A stretch of 19,615 bases of DNA from Candidatus Aenigmatarchaeota archaeon. Lineage in GTDB: Archaea > Aenigmatarchaeota > Aenigmatarchaeia > QMZP01. The position numbers were made by a program, and so were the translations under genes. Below, in pieces: positions 7,941-14,837 of this stretch; position 1 is the stretch's first letter, and each line of letters begins with the position of its first letter. The notes below the pieces were generated by a model that was given only the letters and a program-made list of their open reading frames with translations, was not told the DNA's origin and did not search any database. Location: contig JACQOD010000105.1 of assembly GCA_016202725.1 (NCBI GenBank), forward strand, positions 1-19,615, in the 5' to 3' direction.

Positions 7941-7975
7941 GTATATATACAGGTGTATCCATATCATGTATACAT
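7941..7975 (+). promoter_or_regulatory. TATA element and palindrome upstream of the HEPN-MNT pair
   Basis: TATATATA at 7942-7949 is a strong box A candidate. The perfect 10-bp palindrome ATGTATACAT (7966-7975) lies between it and the ATG at 7995. The GTATAC inside the palindrome is itself about 25 nt from the ATG, so it could be either a second box A or an operator for autoregulation by the pair. Confidence 0.45.
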
Positions 7976-7994
7976 CTGTACCAAGCGAGGGGAT

Positions 7995-8396
7995 ATGAAG
8001 TTGGAAAAACACCTGGAGAACCTGCGCGAGACCCTGGCGGTCCTGGGGGAGTGCGTGCAGAAAGGCCTGTACACCGAGCGCCAGCGGACCATCGGGTTCC
8101 ATTGCTCCGCAGGCGCGGTGGACCTGGTGGAGGTCTATCTCCACCGGGACCATCTGATCGACCCGGGAAAGCAGCTCAAGCACGACTGGTTCCTCTCCCT
8201 GCGGAAGGCCCAGGAGCGGCTGGACGTGGATTTCCCGCACAAGCAGCGCATTCTGGAGCTGCTGCTCGATATCGAGACGCGACGGGATCTCCTCTGCTAC
8301 GGCCCCCCGCAGGAGAAGGAGATGGTCCAGAAGGCCATCGGGGCGTTCAACCAGCTCAAGGCGCTCTTGGAATCCACGGGAGTGGCGTATGAATAA
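7995..8396 (+). CDS. HEPN-domain protein (putative toxin of a HEPN-MNT pair)
   Basis: 133 aa, almost all helical. R31-TIGF-H36 fits the R-x4-6-H motif of HEPN ribonuclease-type toxins. The helices AVDLVEVYLHR and FLSLRKAQERLDV follow. The ATG at 7995 is preferred over an upstream GTG because GAGGGGAT sits just before it. The stop codon overlaps the start of the nucleotidyltransferase gene by 8 bp. HEPN-MNT pairs are established toxin-antitoxin modules in which the MNT partner modifies the HEPN toxin (AMPylation in the cases studied). Assignment as toxin rests on the motif and the pairing; a plain HEPN accessory subunit is possible. Confidence 0.72.
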   Translation: MKLEKHLENLRETLAVLGECVQKGLYTERQRTIGFHCSAGAVDLVEVYLHRDHLIDPGKQLKHDWFLSLRKAQERLDVDFPHKQRILELLLDIETRRDLLCYGPPQEKEMVQKAIGAFNQLKALLESTGVAYE

Positions 8397-9003
8397 GCTC
8401 ATTGCCTATGCGGCGGACTATGTCTCTTTCCTCCTGCTCAACCTGCCGCCAGAGGAGGCCGACCAGATCCGTTCCATCATCCTGTTCGGCTCTGTCGCGC
8501 GGGGCGATTATGGCAAGGACTCGGATGTGGACCTCTTCATCGACGTCCGCAAGCACACCAAGGGCATGGAGCGAAGGCTGCAGGAACTGGACAAGGCGTT
8601 CTTTGCATCGGCGATGTATAAGGACTACTGGAGCATGCTGGGCGTGACGAACGTCTTCCGGGCCATCGCGGGGGACCTTGAACAGTGGGCCGATGTGCGG
8701 GAGAGCATCCTGGCCAACGGCATCGTGCTCTACGGCCCCTACCGGGGCATAGCGGAGAAGCAGGCCCTCAAGATGCTGTTCACGTGGGACGTCATTAACG
8801 ACGCGTCAAAGCGCGTCCACCTGGACAAGAAGCTGTTCGGCTTCCGGGCCAAGGGAAAGGCCTATCCCGGTCTCGTGGCATCCTGCGGGGGAGAGAAGCT
8901 CGGTCCGCGCTGCGTGCTCGCGCCCGCGGAGCACCATCGCACGCTCCTCCGGGTGTTCCGGGATATGCGCATTGTGGTGCATGTGAGGGAAGTGGCGGAA
9001 TGA
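8389..9003 (+). CDS. Minimal nucleotidyltransferase (MNT) partner with extra C-terminal domain
   Basis: 204 aa. The pol-beta-fold signature GSVARGDYGKDSDVD lies at 34-48, with catalytic candidates D46 and D48. This is larger than a bare MNT (about 100-150 aa). Residues 125-204 form an additional region ending with GGEKLGPRCVLAPAE and a VREV terminus, resembling the C-terminal extension of many archaeal nucleotidyltransferases. Its start overlaps the HEPN gene, which gives coupled expression. It is probably the antitoxin that nucleotidylates the HEPN partner. The third acidic residue has not been pinned down by eye. Confidence 0.82.
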   Translation: MNKLIAYAADYVSFLLLNLPPEEADQIRSIILFGSVARGDYGKDSDVDLFIDVRKHTKGMERRLQELDKAFFASAMYKDYWSMLGVTNVFRAIAGDLEQWADVRESILANGIVLYGPYRGIAEKQALKMLFTWDVINDASKRVHLDKKLFGFRAKGKAYPGLVASCGGEKLGPRCVLAPAEHHRTLLRVFRDMRIVVHVREVAE

Positions 9004-9055
9004 TCGCGCGTTCCCGCTGCCGGGCCTCGCGGAGGCGGGCTGTACGATGAGGGGT

Positions 9056-9064
9056 CCTTTAAAG
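9056..9064 (+). promoter_or_regulatory. Box A of the RHH antitoxin gene
   Basis: CCTTTAAAG is centred about 25 nt upstream of the ATG at 9085, which supports a leaderless transcript beginning there and not at the ATG at 9067. Confidence 0.5.
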
Positions 9065-9084
9065 ACATGGTGATAAGAGGGTGC

Positions 9085-9309
9085 ATGGAGATCAGGCTCT
9101 CGCACGATGTGAGGAAAAAGGTCGAACAGACAGCCCGGGCCATGGGGTTGGGAGAGCAGGATGTGGTCAACCAGGCCCTCCTCTTCTACCTCGACGCCTT
9201 CGACAGGCGCGTCCAACTTGCTCAAGAACTGGTTGCGTGGGACCGCCTGAGCGATGAGGCCATGAAGCATTTCGAGAAGGCCCCATGGAAAAAGGAGAAA
9301 TCTGGGTAG
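9085..9309 (+). CDS. Ribbon-helix-helix antitoxin-like protein
   Basis: 74 aa from ATG 9085 (the frame is open back to an ATG at 9067, which is too close to the box A). MEIRLSHDVRKKVEQTARAM, then QDVVNQALLFYLDAFDRR, fits a strand-helix-helix DNA-binding fold. The C-terminus is charged and Trp-rich (FEKAPWKKEKSG), as in antitoxins that wrap a toxin. Its 3' end overlaps the start of a PemK/MazF-like frame by 25 bp, the usual antitoxin-first order. It would repress its own promoter and neutralise the toxin, but the toxin is probably dead (see next entry). Confidence 0.7.
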   Translation: MEIRLSHDVRKKVEQTARAMGLGEQDVVNQALLFYLDAFDRRVQLAQELVAWDRLSDEAMKHFEKAPWKKEKSG

Positions 9310-9425
9310 TCGGCCTTCCGGATGCAGCGGACCACGAGCAGTTGGGCGCCCGCCCTGCCGTCATCCTCGCCGATACCTCTACATCTGTCTGTGCGGTGGT
9401 GTCCATGACCACCTACGGTTCATAA
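9285..9425 (+). pseudogene. PemK/MazF-like toxin, truncated by an in-frame TAA
   Basis: The ATG at 9285 opens a frame of 46 codons reading MEKGEIWVVGLPDA, then LGARPAVILAD and VVSMTTYGS, before TAA at 9423-9425. The (K/R)G-(D/E)-I-(Y/W) start and the G-x-RPA-V-I-L strand are hallmarks of PemK/MazF endoribonucleases, which are about 110 aa long. In the same frame after the stop, reading continues through THILPALASA and AGLPLKASIYVSA, loosely like the C-terminal part of the family, into the frame of the next gene. This suggests a nonsense mutation in a once longer toxin. A sequencing error or a natural mini-toxin are alternatives. Confidence 0.55.
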
Positions 9426-9486
9426 GGCGCGAATGGGAAGAATACGCATATCCTCCCCGCCCTCGCTTCGGCAACGGCGGGCCTTC

Positions 9487-9495
9487 CTCTTAAGG
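9487..9495 (+). promoter_or_regulatory. Box A of the 9516 gene
   Basis: CTCTTAAGG is centred about 25 nt upstream of the ATG at 9516. This is the standard spacing for a leaderless archaeal gene and argues that 9516 is a gene in its own right. Confidence 0.45.
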
Positions 9496-9515
9496 CGAGC
9501 ATCTATGTTTCTGCT

Positions 9516-9752
9516 ATGAAGAAGCTGGTCATTAAGCCGGAAAGGCTGCTGCCCTATTGGGAGAAGATGAGATCTGCCCAGACCGCCTTCCACCGGAGGC
9601 TGGGCGCCATCGAGAAAGAGATGCAACAGAAGTTCGGCAACACGCATCTCGAGTTCTTTTGGGCGGACGGAGGAATTGTCGGTGTAGGAACCTATCCCCA
9701 TGCCAAGGAGATGGATCTGATCCACGACAGCGACCTTGAGCGTGCGCGGTAG
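9516..9752 (+). CDS. Small hypothetical protein
   Basis: 78 aa. The first half is a long charged helix (RLLPYWEKMRSAQTAFHRR, then LGAIEKEMQQKFG). The second half has a strand-like FFWADGGIVGVGTYP and the motif HAKEMDLIHDSDLERAR. I recognise no family. It lies in frame with the broken PemK-like toxin, 90 bp after its stop codon, but a box A at the correct distance supports independent transcription. It could be a free-standing helper or a domain once fused to the toxin. Confidence 0.5.
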   Translation: MKKLVIKPERLLPYWEKMRSAQTAFHRRLGAIEKEMQQKFGNTHLEFFWADGGIVGVGTYPHAKEMDLIHDSDLERAR

Positions 9753-9866
9753 CGGAGCGCACCGTTCGCAGCGGCAAGAGCGAAGCGGACGCGCTGAGGG
9801 GACAATTCGCTCCCTGTCCCTCAAAAGACGTGCGGACAATTTATCTTTCCCTCACCAAGAGAAGGT

Positions 9867-10061
9867 ATGGTCCACGTGCCCACCGTGGGGGATGGAAGGC
9901 ATTACGCCTTCCTCGGCCTCATCGTGATCGCCGGGTACGTGGCCGGCTCCCGGGGCGTGGTGGAGGGGATGATTTTCCTGTCCTTCGGCTTCATGCTCCT
10001 CATGCTCTTCTGGCTCATGGGCAAGGTCATGGAGGACAAGCAGCAGAAGAAGCCCCTCTGA
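9867..10061 (+). CDS. Small two-helix membrane protein
   Basis: 64 aa. Two hydrophobic segments, about 13-30 (YAFLGLIVIAGYVAGS) and 34-52 (GMIFLSFGFMLLMLFWLM), are followed by a basic tail (EDKQQKKPL). TTTATCTT at 9840-9848 is about 25 nt upstream of the ATG, and GAGAAGG lies just before it. No family recognised. It lies between the toxin-antitoxin region and the hydrogenase protease gene, with no overlap with either. Confidence 0.6.
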   Translation: MVHVPTVGDGRHYAFLGLIVIAGYVAGSRGVVEGMIFLSFGFMLLMLFWLMGKVMEDKQQKKPL

Positions 10062-10125
10062 AGGGTGGCGGATGGTCGGATCAGCCTCCAGCGGTCACCG
10101 CATTGCCCAGGCGAGGAGGCCTCCA

Positions 10126-10132
10126 TTTTAAT
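10126..10132 (+). promoter_or_regulatory. Box A of the maturation protease gene
   Basis: TTTTAAT is centred about 24 nt upstream of the ATG at 10153, so this gene has its own promoter although it faces the hydrogenase operon. Confidence 0.45.
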
Positions 10133-10152
10133 TCCGCTCCCCCAGAAGGGTC

Positions 10153-10557
10153 ATGGACGTCTTCCTCGTGGGCAATGCCCTGGTCCCGCAGGACTCCCTG
10201 CCGCTGCGGCTGCAGCCGCGGCTGGAGCAGGCCTTCCCTGCCCTGCGCTTCAGGGAACTGGATCCCACCGAGGACATTCCCGAACACCATCCCCTCGTCC
10301 TGGTGGACACGGTCCAGGGGATCTCCCAGGTCCAGGTCTTCCGCAGCCTGGATCCCTTCCTCCGGGAGAGGAGGGTGTCCCTGCATGACGCAGACCTTGG
10401 CTTCACCCTGCAACTCATGCAGAAGGCGGGGAAGCTGGGTTCCCTGACCATCATCGGCATTCCCCAGGGCATGGGGGTCGAACGCGCTTTCTCGGGGGTG
10501 AGAGACGCGCTGGAGACCGTGTTCAAGCACCAAGGGGACTGCCTTTCACCCACTTGA
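10153..10557 (+). CDS. [NiFe] hydrogenase maturation protease (HycI/HybD family)
   Basis: 134 aa, near the family's usual 140-160. G7-N8, D14, D52 (LVLVDTVQG) and H78 (VSLHDADLG) correspond to the nickel-sensing acidic and His residues of HybD/HycI proteases, and LTIIGIPQGM near 98-107 is the usual late strand. The enzyme removes the C-terminal tail of the large subunit after nickel insertion. The substrate gene is next door: the two are convergent and overlap by 35 bp (10523-10557). D14 is offset slightly from the usual Glu/Asp because the second D of the DD pair is replaced (VPQDS), but an acidic residue remains. Confidence 0.85.
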   Translation: MDVFLVGNALVPQDSLPLRLQPRLEQAFPALRFRELDPTEDIPEHHPLVLVDTVQGISQVQVFRSLDPFLRERRVSLHDADLGFTLQLMQKAGKLGSLTIIGIPQGMGVERAFSGVRDALETVFKHQGDCLSPT

Positions 10558-11833
10558 CCTTCAGGAAGTGGCTCGCGCAGCTCATGCAGGGGTCATAGGC
10601 CCGGATGAGCTTCTCGATCTCCCGCTCGATCGCGGGCTTGTCCAGCTTCTCGAGGGAGTTCTGGACCAGGAGGGCGATGTCCTTCTCGATCGAGATCTGG
10701 TTCTGTGCCGTTGGCACGACAATGTTGGCCTTCTTCACGATCCCGTTCCTGCCGACGGTCAGGCGGTAGTAGAGGGTCCCCCGGGGGGCTTCGATCACGC
10801 CCACGCCCGTCCCTTCCTTGGTCAGGACCGGTTTCTGGACCGGCTCTGGCGTGAAGCTGGTGGTCTCCAGGAGCTCGACCGCGTGGTCGATGGAATGCAG
10901 GACCTCGATGGCCTGGGCGAGGTTGTTGTGGAAGATGTTCTGCGAGGGGAAGGCCCGCAGGGCCGCGGCCGCATCTTTCCGGGTCTGGGGGTGGAGATGC
11001 TCCCGGTTGAGGTTCAGGCGCGCGAGCGCGCCCACCACGAACTCCTCCCCCTCGAACTCGAACCCTGCGGCCTGGGAGTAGGGGATGGCCACGTTGATCA
11101 GGTGGTCGAGATAGGCCTCCTCGGGGATGCAGACCCCCTTCGAGGTCATGACGTCCCCGTCCAGAAAGGAGAAGTCCTGGGTGGAGAGGGCGACATACTC
11201 GGTGTCGCGCGCGAACCTGGCGTCCCACTTCTGGAAGACCTGGATGAGGTCCAACGCCAGGGGGCGCACCCGCTTGAGTTCGGCCACGACCTTGGCGATC
11301 CCCGCGGGATCCGGCACGCGCAGGAACCCCCCGACCGTCGGGTAGGGGGCGTGCACGGCCTTGCCCGCCACTAACGTGGAGAGCAGGTTCCCCGCGCGCT
11401 TGAGATCGAAGGAATCGTGCAGCAGCTTATGTTCTTGAGGGTCGTCCTCGCGGAAGTCGAGGATGGAATCCTTCCCGACCAGGTCGGGGAGGGCGAAGAA
11501 ATACAAGTGGAGGGCATGGTCCCGGATCATGAGCCCGTACATAGTGAGCTTCTTCAGCAGCAGGGCCTGGGGGGTCGGCTGGATGCCCGTGGCCTTCTCC
11601 AGGGCCTCGATGCAGCAGAGGAGGTGGGCGATCGAGCAGGTGCCGCAGATGCGCGACATCAGCTGCGGCGCCGAGGTCAGCGGCTGGCCGCGCACGGCCT
11701 GCTCGTAGAACCGCTGGTTCTCGGTGATGGCGAACTTGACCCCCTCCACCACGCCCTCCCTGACTTTGACCTCCAGGTCGGCGTGCCCCTCCATCTTCGT
11801 GAGGTTCTCGATCGTGATGTCAAAATTGTGCAT
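10523..11833 (-). CDS. [NiFe] hydrogenase large (catalytic) subunit, group 3-like
   Basis: 436 aa. The two nickel-binding motifs are intact: L1 RICGTCSIAH (61-70; C63, C66, H70) and L2 DPCMSCASH (414-422; C416, C419, H422). The 14 residues after H422 are the tail expected to be cut by the neighbouring protease. Length and motif form resemble cytosolic bidirectional group 3 enzymes (sulfhydrogenase-alpha-like), not membrane or uptake types; no signal peptide or membrane segment is seen. The ATG at 11833 lies inside the 3' end of the fusion gene (14-bp overlap), so the two subunits are translationally coupled. No separate beta or gamma subunits are near. The subgroup needs a phylogeny. Confidence 0.93.
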   Translation of the reverse strand: MHNFDITIENLTKMEGHADLEVKVREGVVEGVKFAITENQRFYEQAVRGQPLTSAPQLMSRICGTCSIAHLLCCIEALEKATGIQPTPQALLLKKLTMYGLMIRDHALHLYFFALPDLVGKDSILDFREDDPQEHKLLHDSFDLKRAGNLLSTLVAGKAVHAPYPTVGGFLRVPDPAGIAKVVAELKRVRPLALDLIQVFQKWDARFARDTEYVALSTQDFSFLDGDVMTSKGVCIPEEAYLDHLINVAIPYSQAAGFEFEGEEFVVGALARLNLNREHLHPQTRKDAAAALRAFPSQNIFHNNLAQAIEVLHSIDHAVELLETTSFTPEPVQKPVLTKEGTGVGVIEAPRGTLYYRLTVGRNGIVKKANIVVPTAQNQISIEKDIALLVQNSLEKLDKPAIEREIEKLIRAYDPCMSCASHFLKVKWVKGSPLGA

Positions 11834-13283
11834 GGATGCCTGCCTCCGCCAGGTGCTTCCGCAGGACCGCCAGGAAGCCCGCCTCGGTCATCGGGCATCC
11901 GGGAACCTGGTCGTCCACCGGCACGACCTCGTGCACCGGCTGGACCTTCTTGCTGTAATCGAACGCCCTGAGGATGGGGAGGATCTCCCGCTGCTTGGGC
12001 TCGTCGAACTGGTTCCGCTGGGCCGAGGGCATGCCCGTGACCGCGCACGCGCCCACCGCGATGAGGATCCGGGCGTTCTTGCGGATCTCCTTGACCTCGC
12101 GGGCTGCCCGCTCGCTGGCGATGGCCCCTTCCACGAAGGCGATGTCCAGGTTGGTCATATCATTCTGGGAACGCAGGGCCCGGGCATAGGGGATCTCGAT
12201 GCTGTCCTTCCAGCGGTCCCAGTAGTCGTTCAGGATTTCCGTGAAGACGATCGTGCTGTCCTCGCAGCAGGAAAAGGAGAACCAGCCGACCCTCACCTTC
12301 TTGGCAGGCAAGGGGGCAGGCCCCTCCGGCGGGACCACCGCAAGGGCATGCCCGCCCTTGGCGTAGTCCAGGTACAGCTCCCGCGACCGCAGGAACTTGA
12401 TGACATTCACGGCCGCGTTGCAGCCGTCCCCGACGTTCTTGGCGACCTCCCGGCAGCGGCCCGCGCAGTTGCCCGCGGCGAAGACCCCCTCCATGCTGGT
12501 CATGTTGTTCTCGTCCACGACCAGGATGTTGTCCTTGAGCTGCAGGCCCAGGTTCGCGGCGAAGTCCAGGGCCCCGGCAGCCCCGCAGGCCATGAACACG
12601 CCCTTGAAGGGCAGGCTGCTGCCGTCGGTCATCTGGACCGCCTCGAACCACTTCTCCCCCTGGAAGGCTGCGACCTTCCCGGCGAGGGTCTTGATCCCCC
12701 ACTTCTGGACCTCCTGCTGGTAGGTCTCCGAGAAGGCAAAAGCGGGCGCGTTCGCGATGATCGTGATGTCCTTGGTGTAGGACAGGGCCTCCACCGCATC
12801 TTCCGCGGCGTGGTCCCCGTTCCCGATGATCGCGATGGGCTTGTTCGTGTACAGCGGCCCGTCGCACGACACGCAGTAATGCAGGCCTCGCCCGACCAGC
12901 TTGTCCTCGTTCGCGATCCCCGATGACCGGATGGGAATCCCGGTCGCGATGATCAGGGCCATCGCATGGACTGCCGAGCCTTTCGCGGTCTTGACCACGA
13001 AGGCGTGCTTCTCCCCCTCCCGCACCAGCGTGGCTGCAACCGCTTCATCCTTCAGGATGACCGCCCCGAACTTCTGGGCATGCGCCATGCCCTTCTCCAG
13101 GAGGACCGGCCCGTCCACCCCCTCGGGGAAGCCGAAGTAGTTCTCGATGTGCATCGCGAGCTTGGCCTGGCTCCGGTCCGGCAGGCCGATGACGATGGTC
13201 TTGAGATTGGCGCGCGCGGTGAAGATGGCCGCGGTCAGGCCCGCGGGCCCGCACCCCAGGATTGCTACCTCATACTGGTCCAT
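11820..13283 (-). CDS. Fusion: thioredoxin-reductase-like flavoprotein + [NiFe] hydrogenase small subunit
   Basis: 487 aa from the ATG at 13283, chosen because GGGGGATC precedes it; the frame extends to 13340. Residues 1-305 form a TrxR-like module with FAD site GCGPAG (10-15), redox pair C137-VS-C140 followed by DG, a second dinucleotide motif GNGDHAAE (154-161) and the C-terminal FAD motif GVFAAGNC. The TrxR NADPH-specific HRRxxxR is not evident (IIANAPAF instead). After a Pro-rich linker (318-328), residues 329-487 form a hydrogenase small subunit (PF01058 type) with C339-C340, C412 (GAC) and C463 (PGC), enough for one [4Fe-4S] cluster. The tandem Cys pair resembles NuoB. The frame is continuous, so this is one polypeptide. 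Probable role: electron transfer between H2 and a dithiol or NAD(P)H. Confidence 0.9.
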   Translation of the reverse strand: MDQYEVAILGCGPAGLTAAIFTARANLKTIVIGLPDRSQAKLAMHIENYFGFPEGVDGPVLLEKGMAHAQKFGAVILKDEAVAATLVREGEKHAFVVKTAKGSAVHAMALIIATGIPIRSSGIANEDKLVGRGLHYCVSCDGPLYTNKPIAIIGNGDHAAEDAVEALSYTKDITIIANAPAFAFSETYQQEVQKWGIKTLAGKVAAFQGEKWFEAVQMTDGSSLPFKGVFMACGAAGALDFAANLGLQLKDNILVVDENNMTSMEGVFAAGNCAGRCREVAKNVGDGCNAAVNVIKFLRSRELYLDYAKGGHALAVVPPEGPAPLPAKKVRVGWFSFSCCEDSTIVFTEILNDYWDRWKDSIEIPYARALRSQNDMTNLDIAFVEGAIASERAAREVKEIRKNARILIAVGACAVTGMPSAQRNQFDEPKQREILPILRAFDYSKKVQPVHEVVPVDDQVPGCPMTEAGFLAVLRKHLAEAGIHAQF

Positions 13284-13368
13284 CAGGTCGATCCCCCAAC
13301 TCCCGCCGCGCTCACCGGTGACGCTGCTCGGCCATTGCACACGCCCCGGGCAAGAAAGATCATCACCA
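13284..13368 (-). other. 85-bp gap between transporter and fusion gene
   Basis: No gene. It carries the Shine-Dalgarno GGGGGATC for the fusion gene and no strong box A, so the hydrogenase genes probably depend on readthrough from upstream. Confidence 0.35.
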
Positions 13369-14334
13369 TCACACCCCCCGCTGCTCGCTCGGCTGCCGCG
13401 CCAGGAGGTAGGCCCCTGCCAGGATCACCCCTGATCCTGCAAGCTGCAGGAGGGGAGCGGGCTCGCCCAGGAAGGCCATCCCCGTCCCCAGGGAGATCAC
13501 CGGCGCGAGCAGCAGCAAGGCCGCCGCCTTGGAGACGTTGATCCGCTGGAGCGCGGCATAGTAGAACGCCACGTACGCCAGCAGCAGGACCGTGGAAATG
13601 GCGATGTTGACCAGCTGCCCTCCTGAAAGGGCGAGCAGGGCCTCTCCCCGACCGGTGAGGAGGACCACGCCCATCAAGATCAATCCGCCGTACAACATCC
13701 GCGCCACCTGCACCACCAGGGCGTGCGCGCCCCGGTTCATGACTCCCTTCGCCGCCACGTTCTCCACGGCCCAGAGGACCGTCGCCCCCACGATCAGGGC
13801 ATCGCCCAGCTGGGGATCCAGCCACAGCGCCGCGGGGGTGATCTGGGTGAAGTAGATTGCGATCGTGCCCAGGAACAGGAGGAGCATGCCCAGCAGGAAC
13901 CTCCGGTTCAGCCGCTCCTTCAGGAAGAGGAAGCCCAGGACCGCCACGTAGAGGGGCAGGGTCTTGTGCAGGAACCCGGCCCGGCCCGCGGTCGTGAGTT
14001 TCAGCCCGGTGAAGAACAGCAGGAAGGCCAGCGCGCCCCCGAGGAGGGCGATCACCAGGAGGGGCTTCCAGCTGCCCGCAGGCGCGCGAATGCCCCGCCA
14101 GCGGGAGACCGCCAGGAAGACCACGCCGATGATGATCGCCCTGACTGCCGTGAAGACGGCAGGGTCCAGCGGGACCAGGAAGAGCTTGTTCAGGGGGATG
14201 GAGATGCCGCTCACGACGGCAGTGAGCAGGGCGAGGAGCGTGCCGACTGCCTCCTTGCGAGGGGGTGATGCGGAAGACTTTTCGCCCACAGGACGCCGGC
14301 TATCGGTTGCTCTCACGCTGCGCTTCGCCCTCAT
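13369..14334 (-). CDS. EamA/DMT-family permease
   Basis: 321 aa. A basic N-terminal tail of about 30 residues precedes ten hydrophobic segments in the two five-helix EamA halves. The first half has GISIPLNKLFL, LGGALAFLLFFTGLKLTTAG and LPLYVAVLGFLFLKERLN; the second half ends in LLLLAPVISLGTGMAFLGEP, a hallmark of the family. The ATG overlaps the upstream stop as ATGA, so it is co-translated with the HypC-like gene. The substrate cannot be read from sequence. Its place inside a hydrogenase operon makes a metal, cofactor or product role possible, but nothing in the sequence shows it. Confidence 0.9.
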   Translation of the reverse strand: MRAKRSVRATDSRRPVGEKSSASPPRKEAVGTLLALLTAVVSGISIPLNKLFLVPLDPAVFTAVRAIIIGVVFLAVSRWRGIRAPAGSWKPLLVIALLGGALAFLLFFTGLKLTTAGRAGFLHKTLPLYVAVLGFLFLKERLNRRFLLGMLLLFLGTIAIYFTQITPAALWLDPQLGDALIVGATVLWAVENVAAKGVMNRGAHALVVQVARMLYGGLILMGVVLLTGRGEALLALSGGQLVNIAISTVLLLAYVAFYYAALQRINVSKAAALLLLAPVISLGTGMAFLGEPAPLLQLAGSGVILAGAYLLARQPSEQRGV

Positions 14335-14837
14335 GCTTCCTCCACGATGAAATCCCAGTGGGCCACCACGCGCATGCCCGCCCGCACCCGGGGGAAGAGG
14401 TCGGTCCGCAGGATCCGCACCTGCGCGCCCAGGCGCACCCTGGCCCTACTCCCGGAAACGTCCTCCACGACCCCGGTCCGCACCCGGCAGGCCTCAGGAT
14501 CGAAATCCCGCATCTCGGCATAGCGCCGGTCAATCACCGCATCATGCCCTTTCCGGAAGTAGCCCCGGATGACCTCCGGGCCGATGGCCTGCTTGCCCTG
14601 GTCCAGCGCACGCAGGGAGCAGGCTGCGCAGGCCACGGCGAAGACCTGCTCCGCCCCCTGGGGGATGGCGGCCCCGCCGCTCACCGCGCGGACGAGTTCG
14701 TCCACCCAGTCCTGGGTCACCTTGCCCCTGCGGACCAGCGTCCCCGCGCAGGGCAGCGCGTACCGCAAGAAGAGGGAACGATCGGTGATGGGGAGAGTCC
14801 GCGGAACCGCAAGAGGGTGAACAGCGCGCGCCCTCAT
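14331..14837 (-). CDS. Hydrogenase-operon protein with C-terminal HypC/HupF-like domain
   Basis: 168 aa from the ATG at 14837, which overlaps the hypC stop as ATGA; the frame extends to a TTG at 14843. Residues 20-110 are helical with four Cys (C30, C70, C73 and C117 counting the next domain), including an LFLRYALPCAG segment seen in uncharacterised proteins next to hupF. Residues 117-165 (CRVRTGVVEDV, then VRILRTDLFPRV, then GMRVVAHWDFIVE) follow the HypC barrel pattern: a Cys at the start, G-x-V, V-R, and a late His with an aromatic. It may therefore be a second HypC-type chaperone with its own partner domain. The family name (possibly DUF6390-related) is tentative. Confidence 0.65.
   Translation of the reverse strand: MRARAVHPLAVPRTLPITDRSLFLRYALPCAGTLVRRGKVTQDWVDELVRAVSGGAAIPQGAEQVFAVACAACSLRALDQGKQAIGPEVIRGYFRKGHDAVIDRRYAEMRDFDPEACRVRTGVVEDVSGSRARVRLGAQVRILRTDLFPRVRAGMRVVAHWDFIVEEA

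Noticed and set aside
7836..9046. GGCGGGCTGTACGA occurs at the end of the 7588 gene and again before the RHH antitoxin gene.
   Set aside because: A single 14-bp match in a 20-kb GC-rich window can arise by chance, and the flanks are not similar.
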